From Anaeramoeba flamelloides (Eukaryota > Metamonada > Anaeramoebidae): DNA of 64,000 bases. Where the stretch lies: NCBI GenBank assembly GCA_027625915.1, contig JANTQA010000023.1, positions 19,034,001 to 19,098,000 on the forward strand, given 5' to 3'. Of the stretch, positions 46,697-58,876 are shown in pieces. The notes under the pieces are model-generated. The model was not told the origin of the DNA. It was given only the letters and a program-made list of their open reading frames with translations, and searched no databases. The translations under genes and the position numbers were made by a program. Numbering within the stretch: position 1 is the first letter of the stretch; each line of letters begins with the position of its first letter.

Positions 46697-48871
46697 TATT
46701 TTTTTTGAAGTATTGATAGATACAAATAATAAATTACTTATTTTTCCCAATTACTACATTTATTAGTTTGTTTCTATTTTTATTTCAATTGAATTGATAC
46801 AAAGGAAATTTTCAAATATAAAAGAAAACTTATTTATTAACAATAAAAGACCATATCTAACACATTAGTATTATTGAAAAAACAAAATTAACAATAAATA
46901 AATTCAACTCACAAACATGACGAATATTTTAATAGTTACTAGGGCTTATATAACCCAATAAATTTATACTTGTTTTTTTTTTTTAAACTTTTATATAAAA
47001 TGGGTAATAACAAATTTAATCATCGAACAATAAATACCAGATGAAAAAGTAAATCTATTTCGTTTTTTTATACAGATTATATTGATGGAAATATATTTAA
47101 TCAATTTTTACACAATTTTGGAGAAAATAATAAAGCATGAATCTTAATTTTTTTTTTTTTTTTTTTTTTTTTCAGATTTCTTGATTTTGGTACTTTTTGG
47201 TCAAAAATAAAAACACTCTGAACATACTAGCAAGTCAAAAAAAAAATTAAAAATACTCGGAAATTGGACATAGTTTTTAATTTTTTATCTAAAAATTAAT
47301 TTTTCACTTTTTTTGATTTAAAAAAAGTTCATCTTACAAAGAAATAATTCATTTTTTTACTTCTTAGATCTTGTTGAATAAAAATTATTTGGAATTTATC
47401 CTCTCTGAAACCCTGATTACAAGATAAAAAACATTAGATACAAATTTCAAATGTACCTGTTAATTAATGATTTTTTTTAGTTCTCACCTTTATATGGTCT
47501 TTCCAAAAAAGTGTGGCATTTTTTTTATATTTCTTAAAAAATCATCTTTGCTAGTGAAAGTATTCATTAATTGATGATACCAAATTAAGTTTAATATTAA
47601 TATTGATTGAATAAATGTCTAAGGTATTTATTTTAAAATAAGTTGGATGAAATATTTCCAAAAAAAAAAAAAAAAAAATAGTATCTTGATTGGTGAAAAC
47701 AATTTACGTCTAATTTCCATAAAAATGAAAATCTGGAAAGGGTACAAATGATTTTTTCAACAATAAAATGCAGTTAAATGTTTTTAATTCTATTTGAAAA
47801 TTTTTTGAGATTAAAAAAGTTCGGAAAACGATTTTTTCAATCACAAAGAAAATAATAAACACCAATTTTCACTCTTAAAAAATATCAGATAAAATTGAGA
47901 TACGAAAATTTCATATATTTTTTTAAGTAATACAATATTAAGAAACCAATTAAATTGTTACCAAGAATCAATAAATATTAGTTAATGATTTTGGATGTTT
48001 AAATACGTTTTTGAAGATTTATTTTAAAAAATATATTTTAAAATAAATTTGCCTCACTTTATTGGAAATAGTTTAGACTTTTCAATCAGTTGGTACTTGA
48101 TTTCAAGAGAAAGTTGGAAAAACTAATTTGAATCATTTAAAAAATAACCAGAGGAGAAAAATTTTGAGTTTTTTGTATACTTATTAAATTTTGTTTGAAA
48201 TAAAAAATTTTTTAAGGGTGTATTCTTAATATGAAAATTTTATTTATTCAGGTGTATGATTGATTTTCCTTTATAATATTTGAAACCAAATAAATAAAAA
48301 AAAAAATGGTAATTTGTGAGTTTTTTGTTCTCAAACAACCCCTTCTGGTTTTTTGCCAGTTTACTATAATTCTTACAATTTTAAATTTGTAATTCTGTTA
48401 TTATTTATATTTTTTAGTCAGGGTGTGTGGTTTTAAGTGATTAGAAATTTGTTTTTTTTTTTTTAATTGGCTGATTTTTTGTTGATCCAAAAAACAAATA
48501 AAATTCTAATAACCACTTTTAATTTTGATATTTAGATTTTTTTTAATTTTTCCTCTGAAATTTTAATTGTAAAAAATCTTAAACAATGATGATTTTTTTT
48601 TTACTGGTTTTTTTTAATCTGAATGAGATAATATTAAAGATTATCATTTTTTTCAATTTCAAAATATTATTTTGTAAAGTATTCTGATCAGATCAATATC
48701 TATCTAGATATAAGTCTATGTCTGTATATCTAGATATAGATACATATATATATTTATATATAATAAAGGACCAAATAAATAAATATAGATCAGACATGAT
48801 ACTCTTATTCTTAGTGATCTATAATTAGAAAAAATTAGAAAAATATCACTAAACCAAAAATCTTTTTAAAT
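46697..48871. other. Non-coding AT-rich DNA
   Basis: Long T and A runs (for example about 47149-47172), TA-rich microsatellite near 48715-48770. No gene recognised. Confidence 0.45.
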
Positions 48872-49153
48872 TTATTGAATTCCCTTTTCAAATAAAGTGA
48901 GGATTTTTTTGAGACATTTGAACGTATCACACAAACACATTTTTGAGTTAAAAACTAAAGACCCAAGTCTTGGGTTATGTTGAGTCAAGCCCAACTCGTG
49001 ATAATAATTTCTATCAATCCAATAAATCAGTACCATAAAGAGTATTTTACATTTTTGGCCAGTTAGGGTAGGGTTTCCTTTGGAATTATTACAATTTAGA
49101 AACTCTTGACAAATTAATTTGAACAATTGAATGGTATTCAAACTATTTAACAC
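48872..49153 (-). CDS. Uncertain ORF divergent to Sem1
   Basis: 93 codons as an open frame without an ATG at its start; the first Met is near the middle (MVLIYWIDRNYYHELG). Some of it looks protein-like (SKGNPTLTGQKCKI). However, about 40 bp near its 3' end resemble the family B terminus (TTCAAATGTCTC), and the palindrome ACCCAAGTCTTGGGT lies inside, so it may be a repeat. No family recognised. Confidence 0.2.
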   Translation of the reverse strand: MLNSLNTIQLFKLICQEFLNCNNSKGNPTLTGQKCKILFMVLIYWIDRNYYHELGLTQHNPRLGSLVFNSKMCLCDTFKCLKKILTLFEKGIQ

Positions 49154-49221
49154 CGAATAGCAAAATTCATTTTTTCTATTTTTATCAACAATAAATAATT
49201 TTTAATCAATTTACTAAAAAA

Positions 49222-49693
49222 ATGTCTAAGCAACAAAAAACTTCTTCAGAAAAAGTATTTGAGGCACTTGAAGAAGATGATGAATTTGAAGAATTTGAAC
49301 AGGGTAAATTGCTTTCTTCTTTTTTTTCTTTCTTGTGAATTACTTACTGTTTTTTTTTAATTTTTCATCCACAATACAAAACTCAACCAAACCCTTTTTT
49401 GATTTAGATTGGAGCGATAATGAAAAAGATAATGAAGATCAGGTTTTGTGGAGAGACGATTGGGACGAAGACGATATTGAAGACGAATTGGTCCAACAAT
49501 TAAGAGTTTGCTTCCTTATTCATTTTACATCCTTTTTTTGAATAATTTTGTTTTGTTCAGCTGATTTTTAATTTTTCTTTTTGAATAATTCTCTTTCTCT
49601 TTCTTTTTCTTTTTCTTTTTCCTTTTGTTGAAAAAATAACAAAAAAAAAATTTGATCCTTTAGGTTGAACTTAAAAAATCGAGCGAAAAATAA
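49222..49693 (+). CDS. SEM1: 26S proteasome subunit Sem1/Dss1, three exons
   Basis: Sem1/Dss1 is a small acidic disordered protein of the proteasome lid that also binds BRCA2-type and TREX-2 complexes. Exons: 49222-49303, 49408-49505, 49664-49693, with introns of 104 and 158 bp (GTAAAT...GATTTAG and GTTTGC...CCTTTAG). The product is 69 residues; human DSS1 has 70. It has both acidic/aromatic ubiquitin- and partner-binding patches (EEDDEFEEFEQDWSD at 17-31 and WRDDWDEDDIEDELVQQLR at 42-60) and a short C-terminal tail (VELKKSSEK). All junctions keep the frame and match family spacing. The tail is more polar than in human DSS1 but of similar length. Confidence 0.93.
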
Positions 49694-50195
49694 AATTTTG
49701 AAACCAAGCTTTAATTGGCATAAAAAGTGATCCCTTTTAAGATTTATTCTTTTGTAATTGAATCTAAAAAAGGATTAACACAAAAGATGATCACTTTATC
49801 TTTTCAATTCGATTTCTTCGTTTTGTTGGATGATCAAAACATAATAATAAAGATATAAAAAAAAAAACTAAAACCTTGTTCAAATCGTAATTCCTTGTTT
49901 TGGATTTTATTCTTTAATTCTTTTTTTTTCCTTTTTAGACAAAACAAAACACAAGTTTTTTATTTGTGTAATTATATTTTTTATGATTTGCTAGTTCTTA
50001 TTATTTTACCGAATTTGTTTAAATGGTATTGGAACTAAGAAAAATTACTACTTTGGAAACCAATAGACCATAATATTAAAACAAATTTTATTTAAAAAGT
50101 AGATTCAAAATAATTGCCAGTCTGTTAATTAAAAAAGAAATTGCACAAACATTTCCTTTCTTAATACAAAAAAATCTTTTGAATAGAAATGCTTT
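49694..50195. other. 3' flank of Sem1, non-coding
   Basis: AT-rich; presumably the Sem1 3' UTR at its left. No other feature. Confidence 0.45.
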
Positions 50196-50948
50196 TTAAG
50201 GGATTAGTGTCACCATAGATTTCTCTATAATCAAATTATGTTGTAATTGGGTGCAAATGATATTAGTGCATATGTCTCAAATAGCTCTAAAAAATCTATT
50301 ATAAATCTTATTGCATAATAAATAATTACATTTTTTACTAATGATCACTATTAAAAATTTTCATTTTGAAAAATTTTTTTTAATTCCTTTTCCAAATCTA
50401 AAAATAGAAACTCCAAAATACAGTATTCTGCTATTTCATAATTTAGATTTAGAACTTCAAAAAGTAACTATTTTTATAATTTTTGAATTTCAAAGATTAA
50501 TTCAATAATCATCAATACAATACACAAAGACTAATTAGTTTTGTTTCCTTTTTATAAAGATACTTATAACAGCAATATATTTGAATGATTTGAGAAATAA
50601 TTTGTCAAAAAAATTTATTCGTTAATTATATAATTTTTAAAAAAAAAAGAATTTTTTAGTAACTAATCTACATTTCGCCACAAATTTAAGAAAGATATTT
50701 TACAACTTTGGAGTCTGAATATTGATAATTCAACCTTTAGATTTATGGCGAAATGCAGATTTTTTTCTGAAATTGTTGGGTTTTTTTACTAATACATAGA
50801 TCATTTTTAATTGATGAGATCAACAAATATTACTACTTGAGTAATCGATTTTTTAGAGACATTTGAACCATGTAGCACTAATGTGGTTAGGTACAAACAC
50901 AGCTTACTTTGTTCCTAGGCTTCTCCTTGGTAGGCGCTAATCCCTTAA
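50196..50948 (-). mobile_element. TTAA-flanked element, family B, copy 2 (0.75 kb, inverted)
   Basis: The left end is TTAAGGGATTAGTGTCACC, and the right end is TAGGCGCTAATCCCTTAA. The body is the reverse of 22046-22811, for example ACATTTCG(C/T) and TTGATGAGATCAAC. There is no ORF of note. Confidence 0.75.
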
Positions 50949-51135
50949 TAGTAAAAATACATTTTACAAATTTTGAGAATGACAAAATTTCTGAAATCAA
51001 ATAAAAACTTTTTAAATTTAATGTATTAGATTTTGTAAGTTTAGAGATCAAACCAATTTAAGTTTTTGAAATGTTAAATGAAATTTTTGTTCAATTTATT
51101 GTTTTTAGCAGCACCCCGAAAACATAAAATTCTTT

Positions 51136-51677
51136 AATAAACTTTGTTTCAGTCAAATGGGCCCAACATTTTTTTTCAAATATCAATCATTATTTATAAT
51201 TAACCTTTAAAGAACAAAAAAGAAATAAGTATAATAATAAACATCAAAGGATAGTTGATATTCTTTATTAAGTAAAACTAATAAATCAATAGATTTTCTT
51301 AAAAAAATTGAAAAAGTCAAAATCTTAGGTCACCATATTGAGAAAAACAACAATGATCATTTTGATCTTCGATTGGATATCCAAATAAAATTCCAATAGA
51401 AATCAATATGGTTTCTCTACAATCATTTTTACTCTGTTTCAGTAACAATTAGAATAACACTGTGTTTACCAAGTGACTATCTATCTTGAAATAAATAAAA
51501 AATTTGCAAATGAATTTATATCAAAAAAAAATGAAAAAAAAAAAAGAAAAATGTGAAAAAATGATTTCAATTTTGAAATTTCCAAATGAATATTTTTCTT
51601 CAAATATCGATGCAAACCCTTTAAACATATGTAATTCACTATTTACAACTGGACTCCTTTGACTGGAAGATAGTTTC
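51136..51677 (+). mobile_element. Family D element, copy 2 (0.54 kb)
   Basis: The left end is GTTTCAGTCAAATGGGCCCA, and the right end is its inverted form with ACTGGACTCCTTTGACTGG. The inner blocks ACCAAGTGACTAT and TTGAAATAAATAAA match the 55.8-kb copy. No transposase is encoded. An ORF on the minus strand at 51521-51706 is incidental. Confidence 0.65.
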
Positions 51678-52569
51678 GAATAAAAAAAAGAAGAAAATGA
51701 AAGCAAATTTTTGCAGAAATTTAAGAAATCAATCTTTTACAAACTGTTTTTCATTATAAAAATAAACCCCCAAAAAAATTTTTTATTTCAAATTCCAAAG
51801 AGAAAAAAAAAATAATTCGACTTGCTATTAACACTATTTTAAAAAATTAAGTGCCAAGATTTTTTAACTGTATCTCAAACCGTTTGCTTCTCTCTTTTAA
51901 ACGGTTTGGATAAGACCTTGAAAACATTTATCCCTCACTTTTCTAAACTTTTGTCGTTACTGTTTTGAAAAAAATTGTATTTTAATTGAACAAAGAAAAT
52001 AGAAATCCATTTAAATCATTTAATGGTCGGCTTTTTAATGCTACTCTTTTCAAAATCAGTTCATTTTTTTCGTATTTTATTTCTTTTGTAAACAATTCAC
52101 AAGCAAGCAAATAGAAAGTTAAAAAGTTCAAGTTAAGAAAAACTAAATATATTTATTTCTGGTTTCATCTTCATCAAATATAAAAATAAAAATTAGCTTT
52201 GATTCCAAATAATCTATTTGTTTAATAACATGTTATTAAGGACTACGTTTGCAATTCAACAATTTGCCTCAACCCAATATGTTCCAATCTCATTTACATT
52301 GTAAAAAATGAACTTTAATATATTCTCCAATTTGAATCAAAAAATCATTTTATTTCATTTTTTAAATGTAAAATTCAAAAGAAAATTTGAGATACGTGAA
52401 CTCGAACACCTTATTAAGGAACGTGGAAATGAAAAAAAAAAAATCACTATTTTTTAACATTAAAAACGCTTTTCAATAAACAACATGAACTTTAAATCTA
52501 AACGATCGTATTGTCAATGATTTTTGATCATTGAGTTACGCTGAATTGTTACATTATCCACAAACCATA
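51678..52569. other. Non-coding DNA with one GC-containing hairpin
   Basis: The inverted repeat CAAACCGTTT (51876-51885) and AAACGGTTTG (51899-51908) forms a 10-bp stem with a 13-base loop. A 49-codon ATG frame at 52308-52457 (ending IRELEHLIKERGNEKKKITIF-like) is too short and isolated to call. Confidence 0.45.
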
Positions 52570-53026
52570 CAACCGTTCCAGCCCTATCGAGAAATATTAT
52601 AAAACATAGAAATTGGTTTTCTATTATAAAATTGTGTTTTATGAAATATAAAATTCAATTTCGATCATAAGATAAAAATTTCAACTTCTCTTACTTCAAT
52701 TAGAGCTATTTTTTTGTATAAAAACCAAGATAAAAATTAAATTTTCTCAAGAATAAAAATCAAAGAAACTATGGAAACTTGAAAGTATATTTCGATCTTT
52801 GTTTTAAATTTTAAAAACCTGAGATTTCCAAAACCAAAGGAAACAAAGGAACCAAAACAAAAACAAAAAAATGTATAATTTATTTTTTTTTTCTTCTATA
52901 ATAAATATTATGATTTATGTTGAACTTTAATAACCCTTTTACGATTTGTTGTACAAAACAAAATTTTCAGAATAGAAAATCAATTTCTAGGTCTTTTAAA
53001 TTTTCACGGTAGGGCTGGAACGGCTG
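52570..53026. mobile_element. Terminal-inverted-repeat element (~0.46 kb) with GC-rich ends
   Basis: The left arm from 52570 (CAACCGTTCCAGCCCTA, then GAAATTGGTTTTCTATT) is the inverse of the right arm ending at 53026 (TAGGGCTGGAACGGCTG). TA precedes the left end, consistent with a Tc1/mariner-type MITE. A decayed relative of one arm lies at about 24755-24815. Confidence 0.7.
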
Positions 53027-55739
53027 TCTTAATTGTTACAAAGAGGTATTGATTTTGGCTTATTTTTTTTTGGTTCTTCTTGTTTTTCCTTGAATTAAAT
53101 CCCCCCAAGACTAAGAGGAGTTTGTCTCCTCGAATTGTTTTTTGAACCAACATGATCCATACCAAACGCACTGAACATTTTTAAGTGCTTTTTTGATAAA
53201 ATTTTTTTTTGTTTGGATAGTTTCTCTCAAAACTCAATTTGTTGTATCAATATATATTGGGTTGAGGTTGTGTGGTAAAGACTTTGAAGAATTTTACTTG
53301 AAAGGATCTAATGGAAATAATATTTGCAAAAATTAGTCATTTTTTTTTATTTAAAACAAAATATTGCATCAGTTGCTAAAAAATGATCATTCCATTTTTG
53401 AGGAAATGGGAATTTTAGTATATTTAATATAATACCAAAACAATTATCGTGGAATTCATCAAAAATATCTTTGTTTTAGAATAACAAATGACTTTTTTTT
53501 TATTTTGAAGGGGGGGTTTTAAAATAATAAAGACTTATTCCTCCAAAATTTTCACTTTTCTCCTTTTTGACCTTCTAAGTGATTTTTTAAATCCTTCTCA
53601 GCTTAACTCAGAAATCAAAAAAAAAAACATAAAAAATCCTCAATAATGTGTAAGGAGTCTAAAAATTGTTTTAAAGTGTAATTTTTTTAAAAATTCGATT
53701 TTTAGTAGCCTTTGTCATTTTTTGAGATATGAGTAGACGACATTTATGTAAAAAATGTCATTTTTTACTACTTATATCTCACCGAATTAAAATTTGTGAG
53801 AATTACCAAACACCTAGAACCTAATTAGAACACATTTTTTTTGAATTTCAATTGCAAACATAGTCGTTAAAAGTTGTCAAGTGTTTTTAAAAATATTTGT
53901 GTTTTTTTAGAATTTTTCGAAAATAATTCTTTTGGAAAAAGCTCTTATTGTTGCTTTTTTCATACTAAGATAAAAATGTTTACTACTCATAATAATATCA
54001 TAGCTGATTTTAAAAATATCTATTTAAGGCTAGAGTCTTTTATCGTGGATTTACTCCATACTTAAGGGGTGTGGTTTGACACTAAAAAAGGGTATTGTAA
54101 AATTGAACTTTTTTTTGGTTGACTAAATTCAAATAACAGTAAAAAAAGTTTCTTTGGATCTCTTTTATAAAAAATTCATTTAAAAAATAAAAGTTTAAAA
54201 GTATTCTAAATTTCAAATTATCCAAATGGAATAGAAAATAACAAAAGATCTCTTTGAAAAAAAAATACATTAAAAAAAAAAAAATTACTCTTAATTTCAA
54301 AAAAAAAAAAAAAGAATAACAAACAAAAAAATTTATCCTTTGTTATTTTATATTTCCAAATGTTTAAATTTCTTCAATTTAAAACAAATTGTTTTCTTTA
54401 AGTAAACGGTCAATTTAATTTGATTTAACTTAAGTTGTGGTTATTTTGTAAACCTCTAAAGTTGATAAGGTAAGGATTTTGTAACATTCTTTCGAGATAA
54501 AAATAACTCATTTAAAAAATGGAAAAAAAGAAAAAAAAATCACCGAGATCTCAAAAATAGCCAAAGAACAACAATTCAAAACAATTGTATTCAAAAAGAT
54601 AATAAACATTGGTTTAAATTGGAAATCGAGTATTCATCTTTGGCACTTTTTTTCTAAAAATGTCCTACATTTTGATTGCTGGTTTTTTTGGAGATCGATC
54701 TTACATCATAGGTTAGTTAGTTTTTGTTTGGGATTAGTTCGTCCATTAAAATTACAATTTTTTTTTGGTTTTCTATTTAGATAAAATTTTTTCATTGAAA
54801 TGACTAGTCCCTTAAGGCGCATTATGGTTTTTATGTTTGTTGAAAAAGATTTTTCATCCAATTTTATAGTAGGCACTTTTCCTCATTTTTTCAACTCAAA
54901 AAATTATTTACTTTCTGTAAGTACCAGTTTGTACTATTGTTATTTTAACCCAAGAATTTTTTTTTGTTATATTTCTAATATTTTTTTAATGGCTAAAATT
55001 ATATTCTGGGGTATAAAAATCGAATATTATGATAGTTTATTTTAATATAGGGGTTAACTTGAACTATAATAAGATCTCTTCAATTAATTCTGTCAAAGGG
55101 GAAATCAAAGTGTTCACAATTTTGGGATTGGTTATTTGATCATTAAATCATTTTTTGGTCAAAGGTGGGTAGCTGAAATGGATGGGTTGCATATGTTTAA
55201 CGGATTTGAATGAATATTTGAAGATCAAAATTAATTTTGAAATTGCAAAAATTGAAATTATTTTTTCACATTTATATATGTTTTTTTCTGTTATTTTTTT
55301 TTCTTTTTTTCTTTTTTTTTGACACGTAATCCATTTGAAGAATTTTTTTTTATTGCAAGATATATAGTCACTTGGTAAAAAATTGTTACTCTTGTGCTAC
55401 TAAAATAGAGTGAAAATGTAAATAGAAAAATAATATTGATTTGTATTTAAATTTTATTTGGATAATTGATTGAAGATCAAAATGGTATTTAATTGGACTT
55501 ATTGTTAAAATGATAAGTATTACCAATTAAAACAAGAAACAAATTAAATATTATTGACAATTCCAAAAACTATTATGAATTTTAATAATAAAAACAATTG
55601 CGGGCTTTTTTATTATTAGAAATTCATAAGTTGTTTTGAAGATCTTATAAATGACAATTCCTTAAACAAATTATTAACAATCTATAAATCAAAGAATCCC
55701 ATTAGAAAAAAAAGTAAACTCAATTTCAAAAATTGTGAC
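53027..55739. other. Non-coding AT-rich DNA with repeat scraps
   Basis: A stem at about 53730-53785 pairs GAGATATGAGTAG with CTACTTATATCTC. ACTAGTCCCTTAA at 54803-54815 resembles a family A end without a clear partner. About 55310-55400 is a reversed piece of family D. Frames here lack protein-like composition. Confidence 0.4.
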
Positions 55740-57100
55740 TCGCCTGGAATAATAAAGTGAATATATATATATATATATAAACTCTGTTTCAGTCAAAGGG
55801 GCCCAACGTTTTTTTCAAATATCAATTATTTTATATAATTGACCTTTGAAGAACTAATAAGAAATAAACATAATAATACACCTCAAAGAAATGTTGATAC
55901 ATGTCTGAAAGAATATTAATAAATCAATAGCTTTTCTTAAAAATTGAAAAACTCAAATTCTTATTACCCTATTGAGAAAAACAACGATGTTTGTTTTGAA
56001 CTTCTACTGGTATTTGAATAATAAATATCAAACATTTTTCAATTCATTTTCCATACTTTTCTTTTAGAAATTAAGCCCTCAAACGAAGTTTGTTGGTATT
56101 TGTGGTCTCTATTTGAAAAAGGAAATGAAAATGAAGTCAAAATTTTTCACATTTATTAAACAAATATTAAGATCAAAGATCAAATTGAATTCCAATAGAA
56201 ATCAATATGATTTCTCAACAATCTTTACATGGTTTCAATGACATTAGAATAACAAGTTTTGACCAAGTGACTATTGATCTTGCAATAAAAAATTTTTTTG
56301 CAACTAAATGACTTTTTAAAAAAAAAACAAAAAAAAAAACAAAATGTGAAAAAATGATTTCAATTTTAAAAATTTCCAAGAATAAAATTTTTCTTCTAAT
56401 ATCTATGCAAACCCTTTAAACACGTGTATTATACGATTACAACTGGGCCCCTTTGACTGAAAAATAGTTTATATGCATATCGGTTATTATTCAAGAACAA
56501 CTAATAAGTAAATCTGATTTGTAATTCACTTTTTAAATCATTATAAATATATAAAAACCTGATATTTTCAAAATTAAAAAAAAATTAAAACCAAAATCTA
56601 AAAAAAAAAAAAATGGGTTGTGTTTTTTGAAATGAGCATTGGGATTTTATATTACTCAACTTTCACTTGTAAGGGTTAACATGGTGATTTTTTGCAAATA
56701 ATTAAATTCCTTTTAATCGTCGGTGCATGGTTTCAACTTTCTTAATTTGTATTTGGATTTTGGAAGTTCGTTTTTTTTATTCTACTTTATCTTTTGAAAA
56801 AAAAAAGGAAAAAGAAAAAGAAAAAGAAGAGAAAAAAGGGCAAAACAAGAAAAAGTAATGAAGAAATGAAGAAAAAAAGATTCTGTTCAAAAAACCGAAT
56901 TTTTTTTTTGATACAAGTATTTGGATAATAAATGGGAAAAAATTTTCATCTGATTTTCAATTTTTTCGTTTATAAATTGAGTTTTGATAAAAGTAAGTTG
57001 GGATTTGGTTTCTCTATTTGAAAAGGGAAAATTAAAAATGAAGTGAAATTTTTCTTATTTAAAATTTAAATATCAGTAAGAATATGGGACAAAACGGTAG
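55740..57100 (+). repeat. Family F element, copy 2, interrupted by family D
   Basis: CTGGAATAATAAAGTGAATATAT at the left, and the blocks from 56480 on (AATCTGATTTGTAATTC, TATAAAAACCTGATAT, GAAATGAGCATT, A/G tract 56790-56875) are the same order as in copies 1 and 3. The family D element at 55779-56470 sits between them at the TA microsatellite. Confidence 0.55.
55779..56470 (+). mobile_element. Family D element, copy 3, nested in family F
   Basis: The left end is TTTCAGTCAAAGGGGCCCA, and the right end is TGGGCCCCTTTGACTGAAA, a perfect 19-bp terminal inverted repeat and the best preserved of the family. The preceding TATAAACT occurs on both sides in inverted form, so the repeat may extend a little further. 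No transposase is encoded. Confidence 0.75.
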
Positions 57101-57164
57101 AACAGCTTCTAATAACATTATAAAGTGAATGAAAATTTTTGAAAAGTGGTTTCTTTATATAAAC

Positions 57165-57900
57165 TCCATTTCAAAATAATTGCCCCATTAAAAATCAAAT
57201 TTTGAAAATAAATATTTTTATAAATTGAAGTTATCCATAATAATAAATAAATTATTATTTTATTATCCAGTTCTATACATTAGAAATAATTATTTTTCAT
57301 CTAAAAATAAAATAAAAAAAGGTAAAAAAAAAATTAAAACAAATTGGGTAATTTATTAAGAAATTTAGTTTATATATGAGAATAGTCAAAATATTCCTTA
57401 ATGTCCGCCTAATATAGTAAATTATGATTATAGGTTTTGAATTTTTTAGCCGATAATCTAAAATATGAGACAAATTTAAGAAAGATATTATACATTTAGG
57501 GGTTCTGAATATTGATGATTAAATATTTAAAATGGTCTTAAAATACAGATTATTATCTAAAATTCATAGGTTTTTTACTTAAGGGGTTAATCTCTATTAA
57601 ATTTTTTTAATTGAATTTAATAGAGATTGAGAAAATTTTTTCCCAATTACTTAGATTTTAAAACCTGTGATTTTCAATATTTAAACAAATTTCTAGATCA
57701 GAGATCCTTATTTAGAAATTTGTCAAAAAAAAAAATAATAGAGACCAATCCTTAAAGCAATGCTCTATTATAATTTATGAGATCAACAAATAGTATCCTT
57801 GTATTAATCAATTTTTTTTAGTGACATTTGAACATTGTTCCTACTTCTGTGATTTACACCCAATAACAAAACACTTTAATTTTTGACTTCTCTTGTTTAG
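57165..57900 (-). mobile_element. Family B-like element split by a family C MITE
   Basis: The right part (57756-57900: TGAGATCAACAAATA, GTGACATTTGAAC, GATTTACACCCAATAAC) and the part left of 57578 (AAATTTAAGAAAGATATTATAC) match the right half of family B copy 2 in order. The 177-bp insert at 57579-57755 lies exactly where family B is otherwise continuous. Confidence 0.5.
57579..57755. mobile_element. TTAA-flanked MITE, family C, copy 1 (177 bp)
   Basis: TTAA-GGGGTTAATCTCTATTA at the left and TAATAGAGACCAATCC-TTAA at the right. A second copy lies at 60441-60617. Confidence 0.65.
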
Positions 57901-58482
57901 AAACTCAAATAGATTTAAAGAAACTGATCAACTATTTGTCTTTTGTTCCAATTCTGGAATACCCTGTCATTTGTGATTATTAGTTCTCCAAAATATCAAA
58001 AAAAAAAAAACAAAAAAAAATGGACAATATCTTTTCTCTCTCTACATTTTTAAACTTTCTTTTACAAAAAAAAATTTGAAAGATGAAAATTTTTTCACTT
58101 AGTTCCTCAAATTCAAACCTTATAAAATGAATTTGTTTTAAAGAGCTTAATTCCTGACTTGAATGTTGATAAAAGGGGTCAGGTCATTTGTTGAGTGAAA
58201 ATTATGATTTGCTAAAAATGCGCACTTGAATAACATTAGGGAAAAAAATAATCGATTTTGATCCCTTAAAATAAAAACAAAATGTTTCAAAAACAAAAAT
58301 TTATGATTCTTAGATTTATTAATACAAAACTAATGTTTTGTTACAATTTTGAAATAATAGATCAAATATTCGATTCCAATTTCATTTAAGCTGTAACAAA
58401 ATCTTTGAAAAAATATTAAATTTATGTTCAAAATATTATTTGGTGAGAATTCTTTGTGGTTGCTTCGATCAGAAAACAAGAT

Positions 58483-58876
58483 CTAATATTTTAAATAGGC
58501 TGATTTGATTTTTAATTTTCTTTCGAATTTTCCTGCATCAAACGAAGTGGGATAAAGCCCATACGTGCTCATAATTTTGTTTTTCAAGTTTTCTTTGCTT
58601 TGTTCAAGTGTTGTTGGCCTTCTTTGTTTTGTTAATTGTTTTTTTGACAAGGTGTACTCAATCGAATTTTCTTGTTTCAGTGAAAAAACTTTTTATAAGA
58701 AGAAAAGATCAGAGAGAAATTATTAAGTTATGATGAAGATCGTCTTTTTAAACTTAGGAAAAATGGAACCTACCTTTTGAAACTAAATTGGATTGCCCCT
58801 TAACACTTTTTTTAACTGTTAATGGGCATTCGAGTGGTTGGATTTTGCCAGATAATAGATCGTAAGCAGTCGTCAT
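58483..58876 (-). CDS. Unknown small basic protein, two exons
   Basis: Exon 1 is 58876 to 58774 (MTTAYDLLSGKIQPLECPLT...) and exon 2 is 58688 to 58483, ending in TAG. The 85-bp intron has a GTAGGT donor and an A-rich acceptor (CTTATAAAAAG) joined in phase 1. A second acceptor 16 bases downstream of the splice point (ACAAG) is also in frame and would shorten the protein by a few residues. The product is 102 residues, Lys-rich, with SKKQLTKQRRPTTLEQSK and IMSTYGLYPTSFDAGKF in the C-terminal half. An in-frame stop just before the ATG supports this start. No signal peptide, membrane segment or known domain is visible. G/C content is well above the flanks. I do not recognise the family, but the clean splice makes it a likely real gene. 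Confidence 0.65.

Noticed and set aside
52308-52457. 49-codon ATG ORF ending in a charged helix
   Set aside because: Too short, isolated, with no splice partner or family; the Lys run comes from an A12 tract.
54800-55045. 81-codon plus-strand ATG ORF
   Set aside because: It begins within an element end (ACTAGTCCCTTAA) and has Phe/Tyr/Ile-rich composition typical of AT-rich non-coding DNA.
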